Assembly (NCBI RefSeq): GCF_019972295.1
Contig: NZ_BLJA01000001.1
Coordinates: forward strand, 590,049-654,048
Length of the DNA: 64,000 nucleotides
Source of the DNA: Geobacter sp. AOG2
GTDB taxonomy: Bacteria > Desulfobacterota > Desulfuromonadia > Geobacterales > Pseudopelobacteraceae
Direction of reading: 5' to 3'
Shown here: positions 21,017 through 31,729 of the stretch, in pieces
Position numbering within the stretch: position 1 is the first letter of the stretch
How the letters are laid out: each line of letters starts with the position of its first letter
Made by a program: the position numbers and the translations under genes
The notes under the pieces: generated by a model
The model's database searches: none
What the model was told of the DNA's origin: nothing
What the model saw: only the letters and a program-made list of their open reading frames with translations

Positions 21017-21235
21017 AGGCTGCCGAAAAACTCAGGTTGTTCAAAAATAGTCAGATCGTCGCACCCGCAGAAAACCCCGAGGAGGCGTAGCAGCGCTACG
21101 CCGCACGAAGGGGTTTTCGAGGATGGCGGCGTATAATTATGCGTGAGCATAATTATCGGTGACGAAGCGATAGCGTAGTCATCCCGCTTAGCGGGACGCC
21201 GATAGGCGCTAAGATGGCTGTTTTTCAACAACCGC
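21017..21235 (+). repeat. Stop-associated element, copy B, with an inserted segment
   Basis: Forward copy of the eight-member family, enlarged by an 80-base insertion at about 21132-21211. The right end reaches the stop codon of the minus-strand zinc-ribbon gene: read on that strand the stop TAG is followed by one base and then CGGTTGTTGAAAAACAGCC. Confidence 0.88.
21132..21211. repeat. 80-bp hairpin-rich insertion inside copy B
   Basis: The insertion splits the element between GGCGGCG and AGATGGCTG. It has a perfect 10-bp stem, ATAATTATGC with GCATAATTAT around GTGA, and a second hairpin TCCCGC/GCGGGA around TTA. No coding capacity. It is much more AT-rich at its left end than the host element and looks like a separate small repeat. 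Confidence 0.7.
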
Positions 21236-21448
21236 CTAGAGCGAGGAGTTGTAGTCGTCCCCTTCGACGCACTCGGATTGCGACTGCAGGAACGAGTTGC
21301 CATGGGGGTCCTTGACGACCTCGACAATGCCGTGGTTGACCGACCACATGGTTCCGCAGGAGCGGCATTCCATGATCTGTTCGGAAAATCCTTCCGTTTG
21401 CAGGTCCATGCCGCTATAGTCGTAGCTGCTGCATGCGGGGCACTTCAT
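21236..21448 (-). CDS. Small zinc-ribbon protein
   Basis: A 70-residue cytosolic protein with CPAC at 3-6 and CRSC near 28-31, a treble-clef/zinc-ribbon pair, followed by an acidic tail. A GGAGGAG site precedes the ATG. I do not recognise the family beyond the metal-binding motif; it could be a small nucleic-acid- or protein-binding adaptor. It lies between the carboxylase and mutase genes on the opposite strand. Confidence 0.7.
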   Translation of the reverse strand: MKCPACSSYDYSGMDLQTEGFSEQIMECRSCGTMWSVNHGIVEVVKDPHGNSFLQSQSECVEGDDYNSSL

Positions 21449-21613
21449 GGTCTCCTCCTTTCCGTCAGATACCGATGGATCGTGGCGACAAGGTGCTTCG
21501 TATAGCTACAGTATAACGCCATTACCGCGCTTTGCATGCGCAAAACCGCAATGAGCCCGAAATGCGGCGCTTTGTGCGTGCTACATCATTTTTACAGGGT
21601 GAGGAGACATCTC

Positions 21614-23269
<1,656 letters not shown>

Positions 23270-23270
23270 G

Positions 23271-23410
23271 TAGGTTGTTGAAAAACAGCCATCTCCCCGC
23301 CGTCCTCGAAAAGCCCTTGTGCGGCGTAGCGCTGCTACGCCTCCGCGGGGCTTTTCTGCGGGTGCGACGATCTGGCTATTTTTGAACAACCTTGTTTTTT
23401 TCAAAAACCT
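23271..23410 (-). repeat. Stop-associated element, copy C (reverse)
   Basis: Reverse copy between mutase and epimerase genes. GGTTGTTGAAAAACAGCC starts three bases after the mutase TAA. The far end (TTTTTTTCAAAAACCT) stops about 17 bases before the epimerase ATG, so epimerase keeps only its own AGAAGGGGG ribosome-binding site. Confidence 0.9.
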
Positions 23411-23427
23411 TCCAGAAGGGGGTTACC

Positions 23428-23832
23428 ATGCTTACCAAAATCAATCATATCGGCATTGCCGTGAAGTCGCTGGACGAGGCGCTGCCGTTCTACCGGGATA
23501 ATCTGGGGATGGCCTTTGCGGGCATCGAAGAGGTCGCCGAACAAAAGGTGCGGGTCGCCATGCTCCAGGTGGGCGAATCCAAGATCGAACTCCTGGAACC
23601 GACGAGCGGGGAGAGCCCGGTGGCGAAGTTCATGGAAAAGAACGGCCCCGGCATCCATCACCTGGCATACGAGGTGGAGGATATCGAAGCCGCCATCGCC
23701 AAACTTCTGGCCGACGGGGCGCGGATGATCGACGAGCGGCCGCGTAACGGCGCCCACGGAACGCGGATCGCGTTTGTGCATCCCAAGAGCAGTAACGGGG
23801 TCCTGACAGAGTTGTGCCAGGCTGGTTGCTGA
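23428..23832 (+). CDS. mce: Methylmalonyl-CoA epimerase
   Basis: It converts the S and R forms of methylmalonyl-CoA, linking the carboxylase product to the mutase. The 134-residue vicinal-oxygen-chelate protein has metal ligands in NHIGIAV (His7), GIHHLAYEV (His near 77) and the Glu in LTELC near the C terminus. The last residues Ala-Gly-Cys and the stop codon lie inside the left terminal repeat of the next element, so the insertion may have replaced the original end of the gene. Confidence 0.95.
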   Translation: MLTKINHIGIAVKSLDEALPFYRDNLGMAFAGIEEVAEQKVRVAMLQVGESKIELLEPTSGESPVAKFMEKNGPGIHHLAYEVEDIEAAIAKLLADGARMIDERPRNGAHGTRIAFVHPKSSNGVLTELCQAGC

Positions 23833-23964
23833 AAATCTACTGCGGGGCCGGTCTGCGGCGTTGCCGCTCGCTCAAGGGCTCAACGTACCAAGGGGTACGC
23901 CTCACCCCCTCGCTCGCTTGCGCCTTGCATACCAGCCTCCTCGCGACGATTTTCAGCAACCAGC
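23821..23964. repeat. 144-bp element with perfect 17-bp terminal inverted repeats
   Basis: GCTGGTTGCTGAAAATC at 23821-23837 is exactly mirrored at 23948-23964. An inner stem CGTACC/GGTACG sits around AAGG. It has no reading frame of note and differs in sequence from the eight-copy family. It overlaps the last twelve bases of the epimerase gene and supplies its stop codon. Confidence 0.9.
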
Positions 23965-24006
23965 GGGCGCGGGCTGTGGAAATGTTTGGAGGGGTTGATT
24001 TTTTTG

Positions 24007-24035
24007 TTGACAGGGCATCATTCTTTCAGTAAGTT
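24007..24035 (+). promoter_or_regulatory. Candidate promoter of rplM-rpsI
   Basis: TTGACA (24007-24012), 17 bases, TAAGTT (24030-24035). The leader of about 55 bases before the rplM ATG may hold autoregulatory structure, but none is obvious. Confidence 0.5.
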
Positions 24036-24096
24036 ACACCTCTTCGAAAAAACCATGGTCTGTCTCCGGCAGATCGTGCAGTATGTGAGGAAGCTT

Positions 24097-24525
24097 ATGA
24101 AAACCGAAGTTGCAAAAGCGGAAAACGTAAAACGTGATTGGTACCTGGTCGATGCGCAGGATGCCGTGTTGGGACGTCTTGCCACCCAGATCGCTAATGT
24201 GTTGCGCGGCAAGAACAAGGCCATTTTTACCCCCAGCGTGGACACCGGTGACTTCGTCATCGTGGTGAACGCAGAGAAGATCGCGCTGACCGGCCGCAAG
24301 CTGGACGACAAGATGTACTATCACCACACCGGTTTCCCGGGCGGCCTGAAAGAGATCACCGCAGGCAAGCTTCTGGAGAAAAAACCGGAAGACCTCATCC
24401 GCAAGGCTGTCAAGGGCATGCTCCCCAAGAATAAACTTGCCCGGCACATGCTCAAGAAACTCAAGGTCTATGCCGGCGCCAGCCATCCCCACGACGCCCA
24501 GCAGCCCAAGAACCTGGCATTTTAA
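24097..24525 (+). CDS. rplM: Ribosomal protein L13
   Basis: A 142-residue large-subunit protein with the family signature: [18 protein letters not shown] at about 13-30, [20 protein letters not shown], and [16 protein letters not shown] near 105-120. ATG 24097 follows GTGAGGAAGC. An in-frame upstream start (23986) would add an unlikely extension. It is cotranscribed with rpsI, 21 bases downstream. Confidence 0.98.
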   Translation: MKTEVAKAENVKRDWYLVDAQDAVLGRLATQIANVLRGKNKAIFTPSVDTGDFVIVVNAEKIALTGRKLDDKMYYHHTGFPGGLKEITAGKLLEKKPEDLIRKAVKGMLPKNKLARHMLKKLKVYAGASHPHDAQQPKNLAF

Positions 24526-24546
24526 TACTCTGAGGAGATATACGAT

Positions 24547-24939
24547 ATGGCAGCAGTCAGCTATTATGGCACAGGAAAACGCAAGAGCTCGATAGCCCGC
24601 GTATGGCTCAAGCCGGGCGCCGGGAAGATCACGGTCAACGACAAGACCCTGGACGAGTACTTCGGCCGCGAGACCTCCAAGATGGTCGTGCGTCAGCCGC
24701 TGGAACTGGTCGAGAAGGTCGGCGTGTACGATATCTACGTAACGGTACAGGGCGGGGGCGACTCCGGCCAGGCCGGCGCCATCAAGCACGGCATCACCAA
24801 GGCCCTGCTGGAGACCGACGCCGAACTGCGCGGCGTGCTCAAGAAAGCCGGCTTCATTACGCGCGATTCCCGCGTGAAAGAGCGTAAAAAATACGGCAGG
24901 GCCGCAGCCCGCGCACGGTTCCAGTTCTCCAAGCGTTAA
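24547..24939 (+). CDS. rpsI: Ribosomal protein S9
   Basis: The 130-residue small-subunit protein starts [18 protein letters not shown] and ends in the conserved basic tail [13 protein letters not shown] whose terminal Lys-Arg reaches the P-site tRNA. GAGGAG lies before the ATG. A terminator follows at 24970. Confidence 0.99.
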   Translation: MAAVSYYGTGKRKSSIARVWLKPGAGKITVNDKTLDEYFGRETSKMVVRQPLELVEKVGVYDIYVTVQGGGDSGQAGAIKHGITKALLETDAELRGVLKKAGFITRDSRVKERKKYGRAAARARFQFSKR

Positions 24940-24969
24940 TCGCCGGATTACAGTACACTGGCATGGTAG

Positions 24970-25000
24970 AAGGGGAAATCCGCAAGGGTTTCCCCTTTTT
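24970..25000 (+). terminator. Rho-independent terminator of rplM-rpsI
   Basis: AAGGGGAAA pairs with TTTCCCCTT across a ten-base loop, followed by further T residues. Repeat copy D begins six bases later. Confidence 0.85.
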
Positions 25001-25006
25001 GCTTGG

Positions 25007-25136
25007 AGGTTGTTGAAAAACAGCCATCTCGCCGCCGTCCTCGAAAGCCACCTTGTGCGGCGTAGCGCTGCTACGCCTCCGCGGGGCTTTCTGCGGGTGC
25101 GACGATCTGGCTATTTTTGAACAACCTGAGACAACC
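25007..25136 (-). repeat. Stop-associated element, copy D (reverse)
   Basis: Reverse copy in the rpsI-argC gap. Unlike copies B, C, F, G and H it follows a terminator instead of a stop codon. Its outer right end is shortened (ACAACCTGAGACAACC). Confidence 0.88.
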
Positions 25137-25168
25137 AGTTAAACCATTACGTTTTGTGGAGGTTTGCC

Positions 25169-26209
25169 ATGTTGAACGTTGCCATCGTCGGAGCCAGCGG
25201 CTACACCGGGCTGGAGTTGATCCGCATCCTGTACTGCCACCCCGAGGTCGCCGTGACCTGCCTGACCTCCGAGCAGAGCGCCGGGAAGCGGATCTCCGAG
25301 GTCTTTCCCACCCTGCGGGGACGCTGCGACCTGGTGCTGGAGAACCTGGAGCCGGTGCGGGTCGCGGAGAAGGCCGACGTCATCTTCACGGCCCTGCCCC
25401 ACAAGGCGGCCATGGAGGTGGTGCCCACCTTCCTGAAGCTGGGCAAGACGGTGATAGACCTGTCGGCCGACTACCGGCTCTCCGACCCTGCGGTCTACGG
25501 AGCCTGGTATGAAAAGCACCTCAACCCGGCCAACCTGAAAAAGGCGGTCTACGGCCTGCCGGAGATCAGGCGGGCCAAGATCAAGGGGGCGCGGCTGGTG
25601 GCCAACCCCGGCTGTTACCCCACCAGCATCATCCTCGGCCTGGCGCCGCTTTTGAAAAAGGGGCTGATCGATCCGCACAGCATCATCGCCGATTCCGCCT
25701 CGGGCACGAGCGGCGCCGGCAGGTCGGCCAAGGTGGACAGCCTGTACTGCGAGGTGAACGAGGGTTTCAAGGCCTACGGCGTCGGCGGAGCCCACCGGCA
25801 TACGCCGGAGATCGAGCAGGAGCTGTCGCTGTTGGCCGGGACCGACCTCAAGATCACCTTTACCCCGCATCTGGTCCCCATGGACCGGGGAATACTCTCC
25901 ACCATATACGCAACCCCCGCGAAAGAGGCGACGACCGAAAAGCTGGTTGCCCTCTACCAGGAATTCTATGGCGGCGAGCCCTTCGTGCGGGTGCTTCCCC
26001 AGGGGAGCCTCCCCTCGACCGCGTTCGTGCGCGGGTCCAACTTCTGCGACATCGCCCCCCTGGTCGACAGCCGCACCGGGCGGGTCATCGTGGTTTCGGC
26101 CATCGACAATCTGGTCAAAGGCGCCTCGGGCCAGGCGGTGCAGAATATGAACCTGGCCTGCGGACTCCCGGAGACCATGGGGCTTGACGGTCTGGCGCTC
26201 TTCCCTTGA
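25169..26209 (+). CDS. argC: N-acetyl-gamma-glutamyl-phosphate reductase
   Basis: Third step of arginine synthesis: NADPH-dependent reduction of N-acetylglutamyl phosphate. The 346 residues show the nucleotide motif GASGYTG at 8-14, the catalytic Cys149 in NPGCYPTS, and SGAGRSAK with [18 protein letters not shown] precedes ATG 25169. The order rplM-rpsI-argC is known from Geobacter genomes. Its stop overlaps the TTG start of the next gene. Confidence 0.98.
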   Translation: MLNVAIVGASGYTGLELIRILYCHPEVAVTCLTSEQSAGKRISEVFPTLRGRCDLVLENLEPVRVAEKADVIFTALPHKAAMEVVPTFLKLGKTVIDLSADYRLSDPAVYGAWYEKHLNPANLKKAVYGLPEIRRAKIKGARLVANPGCYPTSIILGLAPLLKKGLIDPHSIIADSASGTSGAGRSAKVDSLYCEVNEGFKAYGVGGAHRHTPEIEQELSLLAGTDLKITFTPHLVPMDRGILSTIYATPAKEATTEKLVALYQEFYGGEPFVRVLPQGSLPSTAFVRGSNFCDIAPLVDSRTGRVIVVSAIDNLVKGASGQAVQNMNLACGLPETMGLDGLALFP

Positions 26210-28050
26210 CCGGTCACCTGCCCCTGGATCTTGCCGAAGCGCGGGCACGAGGGTGGAACGAACTGGATGTCGTCTTTGTCAGCGGCGACGCCTACATCGA
26301 CCACCCGGCCTTCGGGATTCCGCTCCTGGCCCGCTGGCTGGAGGCCCACGGCTTCCGGGTGGGGATCATCCCCCAGCCGGACTGGCGCTCCAAGGAGCCC
26401 TTCATGGCGCTGGGGCGTCCAAAGCTGTTCTTTGCCGTGTCGGCCGGGGCCATGGATTCCATGGTGGCCCACTACACCCCGGCGCGCAAGCTGCGCCACG
26501 ATGACGCCTATACGCCGGGCAACCGCCACGGCGCCCGCCCCAATCGCGCCACCATCATCTATACCTCGCGCCTGAAAGAGGCCTATAAGGATGTGCCGGT
26601 GGTTATCGGCGGCATCGAGGCCTCCCTGCGCCGGTTCGCCCACTACGACTATTGGGAGAACAAGGTGCGCCGCTCGATCCTTCTGGACGCCAAGGCCGAC
26701 CTTTTGATCTACGGCATGGGGGAGTCGCCGCTCTTGGAGCTGGCGCGGCGCATGGCGGGGGGGGAGCCGTTTTCGGAGATCCGCAACCTGCGGGGCGCCT
26801 GCCGGATCGCGAAGGGGACGGACGGAGCCCCGGCAGGCCCGGAGAACGGGGAGAGCGTCTTTCTCCCCTCCTTCGACGATGCGGCCGCCGACAAGAAAAA
26901 ATTCGCCGAGGCGTTCCGCCTGGCCTACCGGGAGCAAAACCCCTTCTCCGCACGGACCATCGTCCAGCCCCACGGCGACCGCCTGCTGGTGTGCAATCCG
27001 CCGGCCTTCCCCCTGAGCCAGGCCGACATGGACCGGGTCTATGCGCTCCCCTTCGAAAAGACGCCCCATCCCTCCTACCGGGAGCCGATACCGGCCTGGG
27101 AGCAGATCAAGACGTCCATCACCAGCCATCGCGGTTGTTTCGGCGGCTGCGCGTTCTGCGCCATCGCCATGCACCAGGGGAAGGTGATCCAGTCCCGCAG
27201 CGAGGCCTCGATCATCGGCGAGGTCGACGCCATGGCCCGCCAGGGGTGGTTCCGGGGCAGTATCAGCGACGTGGGCGGGCCGACCGCCAACATGTACGGC
27301 CTGGCCTGCAAAAATCCCGAGGCCATGCGGGTCTGCCGCCGGGAGAGCTGCATCTATCCCGCCGTCTGCGCCCATCTGGAAACCTCCGATAAACGCGCCG
27401 TCGCCCTCCTGCAGCAGGTACGGAACCGGCAGGGGGTCAAGCATGTGGCGGTTTCGTCGGGGGTGCGCTACGACCTGATGGAGCGGCAACCGGGCTATTT
27501 TCGCGAACTGGTGGGGCATCACGTGAGCGGCCTGCTCAAGATCGCCCCCGAGCATCTCGCGGAGCATGTCACGGCGCTGATGCGCAAACCGGGGAGGAAG
27601 CCCTTCGAACGCTTTTTGGCCCGCTTTCGCGAGGAAAGCATCCGCCTCGGCAAACGGCAGCACATCGTGCCCTACCTGATCTCGGGCCACCCCGGCTGTA
27701 CCGTGGCGGACATGCTCGATCTGGCCCTGGCCCTCAAAAAACTGGGGATGATGGTCGAGCAGGTCCAGGACTTCACCCCGACACCGGGGACGCTTTCCAC
27801 CTGCATGTACTACACCGGTATCGACCCGGAAAACGGCAAGCGGGTGTATGTCCCGGCCGGCGACCGGGAGAAGGGGTTGCAGAAGGCGCTTCTGCTGTGG
27901 CACCAGCCGGGTGAGAGGAACAAGGTTCTGGAGGCGCTCAGGGAGGCGGGGCGCGAGGACGCGGCGGCGATGCTGGGCGTGGCGGGCGGCGGCGTGCCGG
28001 GGCGGGGGAACCTGCCCGATCCCCGCCGGAAAACAAAAAAAACCCGCTGA
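26206..28050 (+). CDS. ygiQ: YgiQ-family radical SAM protein
   Basis: A 614-residue member of the UPF0313/YgiQ family, function not settled. An N-terminal domain ([38 protein letters not shown]) precedes the radical SAM cluster motif CFGGCAFC with Cys311. The C-terminal tail is Gly/Pro/Lys-rich. The likely start is TTG 26206, overlapping the argC stop (TTGA); no better start is seen before the conserved region. Its stop lies inside a bidirectional terminator shared with the cold-shock gene. Confidence 0.9.
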   Translation: MTGHLPLDLAEARARGWNELDVVFVSGDAYIDHPAFGIPLLARWLEAHGFRVGIIPQPDWRSKEPFMALGRPKLFFAVSAGAMDSMVAHYTPARKLRHDDAYTPGNRHGARPNRATIIYTSRLKEAYKDVPVVIGGIEASLRRFAHYDYWENKVRRSILLDAKADLLIYGMGESPLLELARRMAGGEPFSEIRNLRGACRIAKGTDGAPAGPENGESVFLPSFDDAAADKKKFAEAFRLAYREQNPFSARTIVQPHGDRLLVCNPPAFPLSQADMDRVYALPFEKTPHPSYREPIPAWEQIKTSITSHRGCFGGCAFCAIAMHQGKVIQSRSEASIIGEVDAMARQGWFRGSISDVGGPTANMYGLACKNPEAMRVCRRESCIYPAVCAHLETSDKRAVALLQQVRNRQGVKHVAVSSGVRYDLMERQPGYFRELVGHHVSGLLKIAPEHLAEHVTALMRKPGRKPFERFLARFREESIRLGKRQHIVPYLISGHPGCTVADMLDLALALKKLGMMVEQVQDFTPTPGTLSTCMYYTGIDPENGKRVYVPAGDREKGLQKALLLWHQPGERNKVLEALREAGREDAAAMLGVAGGGVPGRGNLPDPRRKTKKTR

Positions 28051-28067
28051 ATGATCAGCGGGTTTTT
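28032..28067. terminator. Bidirectional terminator between ygiQ and cspA
   Basis: AACCCGCTGA and TCAGCGGGTT pair around ATGA, with T residues on the right and an A-run on the left, so it can end transcription from both strands. The left arm contains the ygiQ stop codon. Confidence 0.88.
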
Positions 28068-28087
28068 GGGGAAATAGGTGGTCTGAA

Positions 28088-28291
28088 TTACTTGATCTTG
28101 TTGACGTTGGAAGCCTGGAGTCCCTTGGGACCCTGGGTGATGTCGAAGGTGACCGCGTCGCCTTCGGCGAGGGATTTGAAGCCGTCACCCACGATGGCGG
28201 AGAAATGAACGAAAACGTCTTCGCCGCCCTCCTGCTCGATAAAACCGAAACCCTTCGTGTCGTTAAACCATTTAACCTTGCCCTGTGCCAT
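28088..28291 (-). CDS. Cold-shock protein, CspA family
   Basis: A 67-residue single OB-fold RNA chaperone with RNP1 (KGFGFIEQ) near 15-22 and RNP2 (DVFVHFSAI) near 30-38. ATG 28291 has GGAGGTAGG upstream; the open frame extends further but only into the leader. About 150 bases of leader may carry cold-responsive structure, as usual in this family. Confidence 0.96.
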   Translation of the reverse strand: MAQGKVKWFNDTKGFGFIEQEGGEDVFVHFSAIVGDGFKSLAEGDAVTFDITQGPKGLQASNVNKIK

Positions 28292-28507
28292 TTTCCTACC
28301 TCCTTTTTTCTCCGGTCCTTCGCCGGAACAGATGAGAATACCGCTTAAGTTTCCGGAGTCTTGATGCAGGAAAACCGCCAAGCTTGGTCAAACTTGTACT
28401 GCAACGTTCTGCAAAAACTTCCGAAACTTGCTGCCCGTGTCGTTTATCATAGACATAAAGCACGTGTCAAGAACTTTTAACGATAAAATTCGTGCCTTGT
28501 TACGGTG

Positions 28508-29098
28508 TTACGGCGCCTTCAATTCATCGGTTTTCGTCTGGAGTTTTTTGACCAGTTCGTTGTAGCCGTTGGCGGTGATGATCCTGTTGAACTGGGTGCG
28601 ATAATTGGACACCAGGCTGACCCCTTCGATGACCACGTCGTACACCATCCATTTGCCGTTCTCGTTGAGCAGGCGGTAGTCCAGCGAGTATTCGTCCCGC
28701 TTCGGGGTGATCACCTTGGACCTGACCTCGGCATAGTTGCCGTCGATGCTTTCATTCAGGTAGACGATCTTCTCGTTGTTGTAGGACTCGATCTTGCCGG
28801 CATAGGAGTTTTCCAGAAGCGACGCGAAAAGGTCGGTGAACTGCTTGCGTTCGGCCGGGCTGCGCTGGTTCCAGTGCCTGCCGAGGGAGCGTTTCGCCAT
28901 CTCGGAATAGTCGAAGATGACGCTGATAGCCTTTTTGAGGGCCTTGCGCCGTTCCTGGTCGTGTTTTTTCAGGTTTTTGTCGGCTACGATGCGGACCACT
29001 TCGTTCACGGTCTTTTTGACGTCGTCGGTGGCTCCGGCAAAGGCGTTGCCTGCCAGGAACACACCGGCCATGATTATGACGATGTAGCGTTTCAGCAT
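28508..29098 (-). CDS. mlaC: MlaC-family periplasmic phospholipid-binding protein
   Basis: The last gene of the minus-strand lipid-transport operon. The 196-residue product has a signal peptide (about 1-22, ending in NAFA) and the Ttg2D/MlaC fold: VRIVADKNLKKHDQERR, DYSEMAKRSLGRHW, FASLLENSYAGKIE, and YDVVIEGVSLVSNYR. It should ferry lipid between the inner-membrane MlaFED complex and the outer membrane. It begins 13 bases after the TolC-like gene. Confidence 0.93.
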   Translation of the reverse strand: MLKRYIVIIMAGVFLAGNAFAGATDDVKKTVNEVVRIVADKNLKKHDQERRKALKKAISVIFDYSEMAKRSLGRHWNQRSPAERKQFTDLFASLLENSYAGKIESYNNEKIVYLNESIDGNYAEVRSKVITPKRDEYSLDYRLLNENGKWMVYDVVIEGVSLVSNYRTQFNRIITANGYNELVKKLQTKTDELKAP

Positions 29099-29111
29099 TG
29101 ATTCATCCCTC

Positions 29112-30494
29112 TCATTTTCCGCCGTCCAGGGGCGGTTCCCCGACGGCATAGTCCAGGTTGGCCCTGGCGATCTTGTAGTTGTAGATGGCCTGGAAGTATT
29201 CGGCGCGCATACGGGCGTAGGCCTCCAGGGCATCGAATATCTCCTTGGCGGGGCCGACGCCGAAATCGAAGTTGGCCAGGGCGGCCACCGCCCATTTTTT
29301 CGCGTTGGAGTAGGCCGACTTGGTTGCCGTGACGCTCTTGTCGGCCTCCTGCAGGTCCAGGTAATATTTTTTGATCTGCAACGGGATATTGGCGTCGGCG
29401 AACTCCTTGGTGCTGAGCAACCGGTTGTATTGGGCCTGTTCGCCGGCCACCTTGGAGCCGGTGATGCCGAAATCCAGTTTCCAGCGCACGCCCAGGGCGG
29501 CGCCGCCGTAAAAATGTTTGTACGAGTCGGTGATGTAGGGGTTGTTGATGCGGTCGCGGTCGTCGGCGTAGGCCCAGGAGACGAGGCCGCCCAGGAAGAT
29601 GTCGGGGTAATAATTGGCTTTGGCCGCCTCGACCAGTGCGGCGCGGGCCTTGAGTCCTTCGGCGATCTGGCGGTATTCGGGCCGCCGTGAGCGAGCCCTT
29701 TCCACGAAGCTGTCATAGGCCGGGACCACCTCTTCGTCCATGGTCAGCCGTTCGTTGGCGATATCCAGCGGGGTGTCGGCCGCAAGCCCGAGGCGCGTCC
29801 TGAGCGCCGCCAAGGCCAGTTTTTCCCCTTTTTTCGCTTCTTCCAGCAGCTTGACGACCTCGCCGGAGAAGGCGTCCAGCTTGTAGATATCGATCTGGTC
29901 GACCGATTCCGAACCTTCATCCAGGAGTTTCTGGGCCTTCTTGCGTGCGCTCGTCAGATCGTCCTGGACCTCGAGCACCAGCTCTTTCAGCTCACGCGCC
30001 AGCATCAGGCCGAAATAGTACTCCCGCACCTTGAGGGCGATCTCGTTGGCGCGCTGTTCCTTGCGGGAGCGGTCCACCGCGATGCCGTGGGTGGCGGCCT
30101 TCATATTCTCGGAGATCTTGCCGAAGGTGTAGAGCGGCTGGATGAGCGTGGCGTCGGCGCTGGTGAACCAGGTGAGTTCGCTGAGCTTGGTGCGCCGGTC
30201 GGTCGCGATGGTGGGGGTGATGTCCGTTGCCCGGGCCTGGGGGGCGGGGCCGAACAGGCTTATGGCCTCGATCTGGGGATAGCGGTTGGACTTGGCCTCT
30301 TCCAGTTTGCTGGCGGTCAGCTCGATGTCGGCCTGGGCCTCGCCCAGTTCCGGTGCAGACTTAAGGGCCATGCGGATACAGTCGTTCAAGCCAAGCGTCA
30401 ACTTGTTTGCGGGAACCTCTTCCGCGGCGTGGCTACAGGAAAGGGAACCGAAGAAAGCCCCGGCGACCAGGATCGATACGAAGCGTGATTTCAT
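29112..30494 (-). CDS. TolC-family outer-membrane protein within the mla operon
   Basis: A 460-residue outer-membrane efflux-type protein: signal peptide at about 1-24, then two repeats of long helices (LGLNDCIRMALKSAPELGEAQ and ARSRRPEYRQIAEGLKARAA are the usual repeat starts). TolC proteins form trimeric channels that span the periplasm. Its place between mlaD and mlaC is unlike E. coli, where MlaA serves as outer-membrane partner, and suggests it is the exit partner of this transporter. Confidence 0.9.
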   Translation of the reverse strand: MKSRFVSILVAGAFFGSLSCSHAAEEVPANKLTLGLNDCIRMALKSAPELGEAQADIELTASKLEEAKSNRYPQIEAISLFGPAPQARATDITPTIATDRRTKLSELTWFTSADATLIQPLYTFGKISENMKAATHGIAVDRSRKEQRANEIALKVREYYFGLMLARELKELVLEVQDDLTSARKKAQKLLDEGSESVDQIDIYKLDAFSGEVVKLLEEAKKGEKLALAALRTRLGLAADTPLDIANERLTMDEEVVPAYDSFVERARSRRPEYRQIAEGLKARAALVEAAKANYYPDIFLGGLVSWAYADDRDRINNPYITDSYKHFYGGAALGVRWKLDFGITGSKVAGEQAQYNRLLSTKEFADANIPLQIKKYYLDLQEADKSVTATKSAYSNAKKWAVAALANFDFGVGPAKEIFDALEAYARMRAEYFQAIYNYKIARANLDYAVGEPPLDGGK

Positions 30495-30511
30495 GGGTTT
30501 TCTCCCTGGGG

Positions 30512-30961
30512 TCAGACCTTTCCGTGGATGAATTTGCTGATCAGTTCTTCGATATCGATGGCAGATTCGGTCTCGCGGATCGTGTCGTTGTTTTTGAGAA
30601 AGTGGTCGGAGCCGCCCGGTTTGAGCATGATGAACTTGTCGCCGATGATGCCGCTGGTGCGCACGGAAGCGATGACGTCGTCGCCGATCTTGGTGTCGCT
30701 CTTGATCTTGAGGTAGGCAAGCGCCTGATCCCACCCCTTGGTGTCCAGCGTGATGCGGTCCACCTTGCCGACCTCGACCCCGGCGATCTCCACCCGCGCC
30801 CCCGGCTTCAGGCCCGATACCGAATCGAATTTGGCCGAAACCGTGTAGTAGTCGCCTCCCATCAACTCCATCTTGCCGAGTTTGACCGAGAGGTAGCCGA
30901 GGCAGAGTATGCCGATGATCATGAATGTGCCGACCATCATTTCCAATTTTGCCATGTTCAT
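30512..30961 (-). CDS. mlaD: MlaD-family MCE-domain protein
   Basis: The 149-residue protein has one membrane anchor (about 9-27) and one MCE domain (about 38-120: YTVSAKFDSVSGLKPGARVEIAG, VGKVDRITLD). It forms the hexameric ring that takes lipid from the permease. It lies 21 bases after the ATPase gene and 17 before the TolC-like gene. Confidence 0.95.
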   Translation of the reverse strand: MNMAKLEMMVGTFMIIGILCLGYLSVKLGKMELMGGDYYTVSAKFDSVSGLKPGARVEIAGVEVGKVDRITLDTKGWDQALAYLKIKSDTKIGDDVIASVRTSGIIGDKFIMLKPGGSDHFLKNNDTIRETESAIDIEELISKFIHGKV

Positions 30962-30982
30962 GGTTCCTGTTTCCTCGCTATT

Positions 30983-31729
30983 TTACCCCAGATGAATTGG
31001 GCCGTCCAGGCTTCCACTGATAAATTGCCTCACTACCGGGTGGGTCGAGGCCTGGATCTCTTCCGGCGTCCCGTGCTGGAGAATCTCTCCCTTATACAGC
31101 ATGGCCACGTTCTGGGCGATGTCGAAGATATCCGGTATCTCATGGGAAACGACCACCGCCGTATAGCCGAACTTGGCGTGGGTTTCCCGGATCAGGTGGT
31201 GGATGGCCCGCTTGATGACCGGATCGAGCCCGGTGGTCGGCTCGTCGAAGAGGATGATCTTGGGGCCGAGCACCACGGCCCGCGCCAGTCCCACCCGTTT
31301 CTTCATCCCGCCGGAAAGTTCGTCCGGGAACTTGTTCTCCACGTTCTTGAGCCCCACATCCTCCAGGGCGGAGAGCACCCGGCGGCGGATCTCGTCCCTG
31401 GCCAGTTTCGTCTTTTCCTGGAGCGGAAAGGCCACGTTCTCGAACACATTCATGGAGTCGAACAGGGCCGCATTCTGGAACAGCATGCCGAACTTCTCCC
31501 GGATGCGGTTCAACTGGGAGCGGCGCAATCCTATGATGTTCTCGCCGTCCACCTCGATCCGGCCGCTATCCGGCTGCAGCAGGCCGATGATGTGCTTGAG
31601 CAGGACGCTCTTGCCTTCACCGCTGGGGCCGATGATGGCCGTGACCTTGCCCTCGGGGATCTCGAGGTTGAGGCCGTTTAAGACCTTCTGGGCGCCAAAG
31701 GATTTATGTACGTCGGTCAGTTTTATCAT
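30983..31729 (-). CDS. mlaF: MlaF-type ABC transporter ATPase
   Basis: A 248-residue ATPase with Walker A GPSGEGKS at about 35-42, signature LSGGMKKR near 138, Walker B IILFDEPTTG near 158, and a switch His in VVVSHE. LSGGMKKRVGLARA is typical of the Mla/Mce subfamily. The ATG overlaps the permease stop by four bases. Confidence 0.96.
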   Translation of the reverse strand: MIKLTDVHKSFGAQKVLNGLNLEIPEGKVTAIIGPSGEGKSVLLKHIIGLLQPDSGRIEVDGENIIGLRRSQLNRIREKFGMLFQNAALFDSMNVFENVAFPLQEKTKLARDEIRRRVLSALEDVGLKNVENKFPDELSGGMKKRVGLARAVVLGPKIILFDEPTTGLDPVIKRAIHHLIRETHAKFGYTAVVVSHEIPDIFDIAQNVAMLYKGEILQHGTPEEIQASTHPVVRQFISGSLDGPIHLG

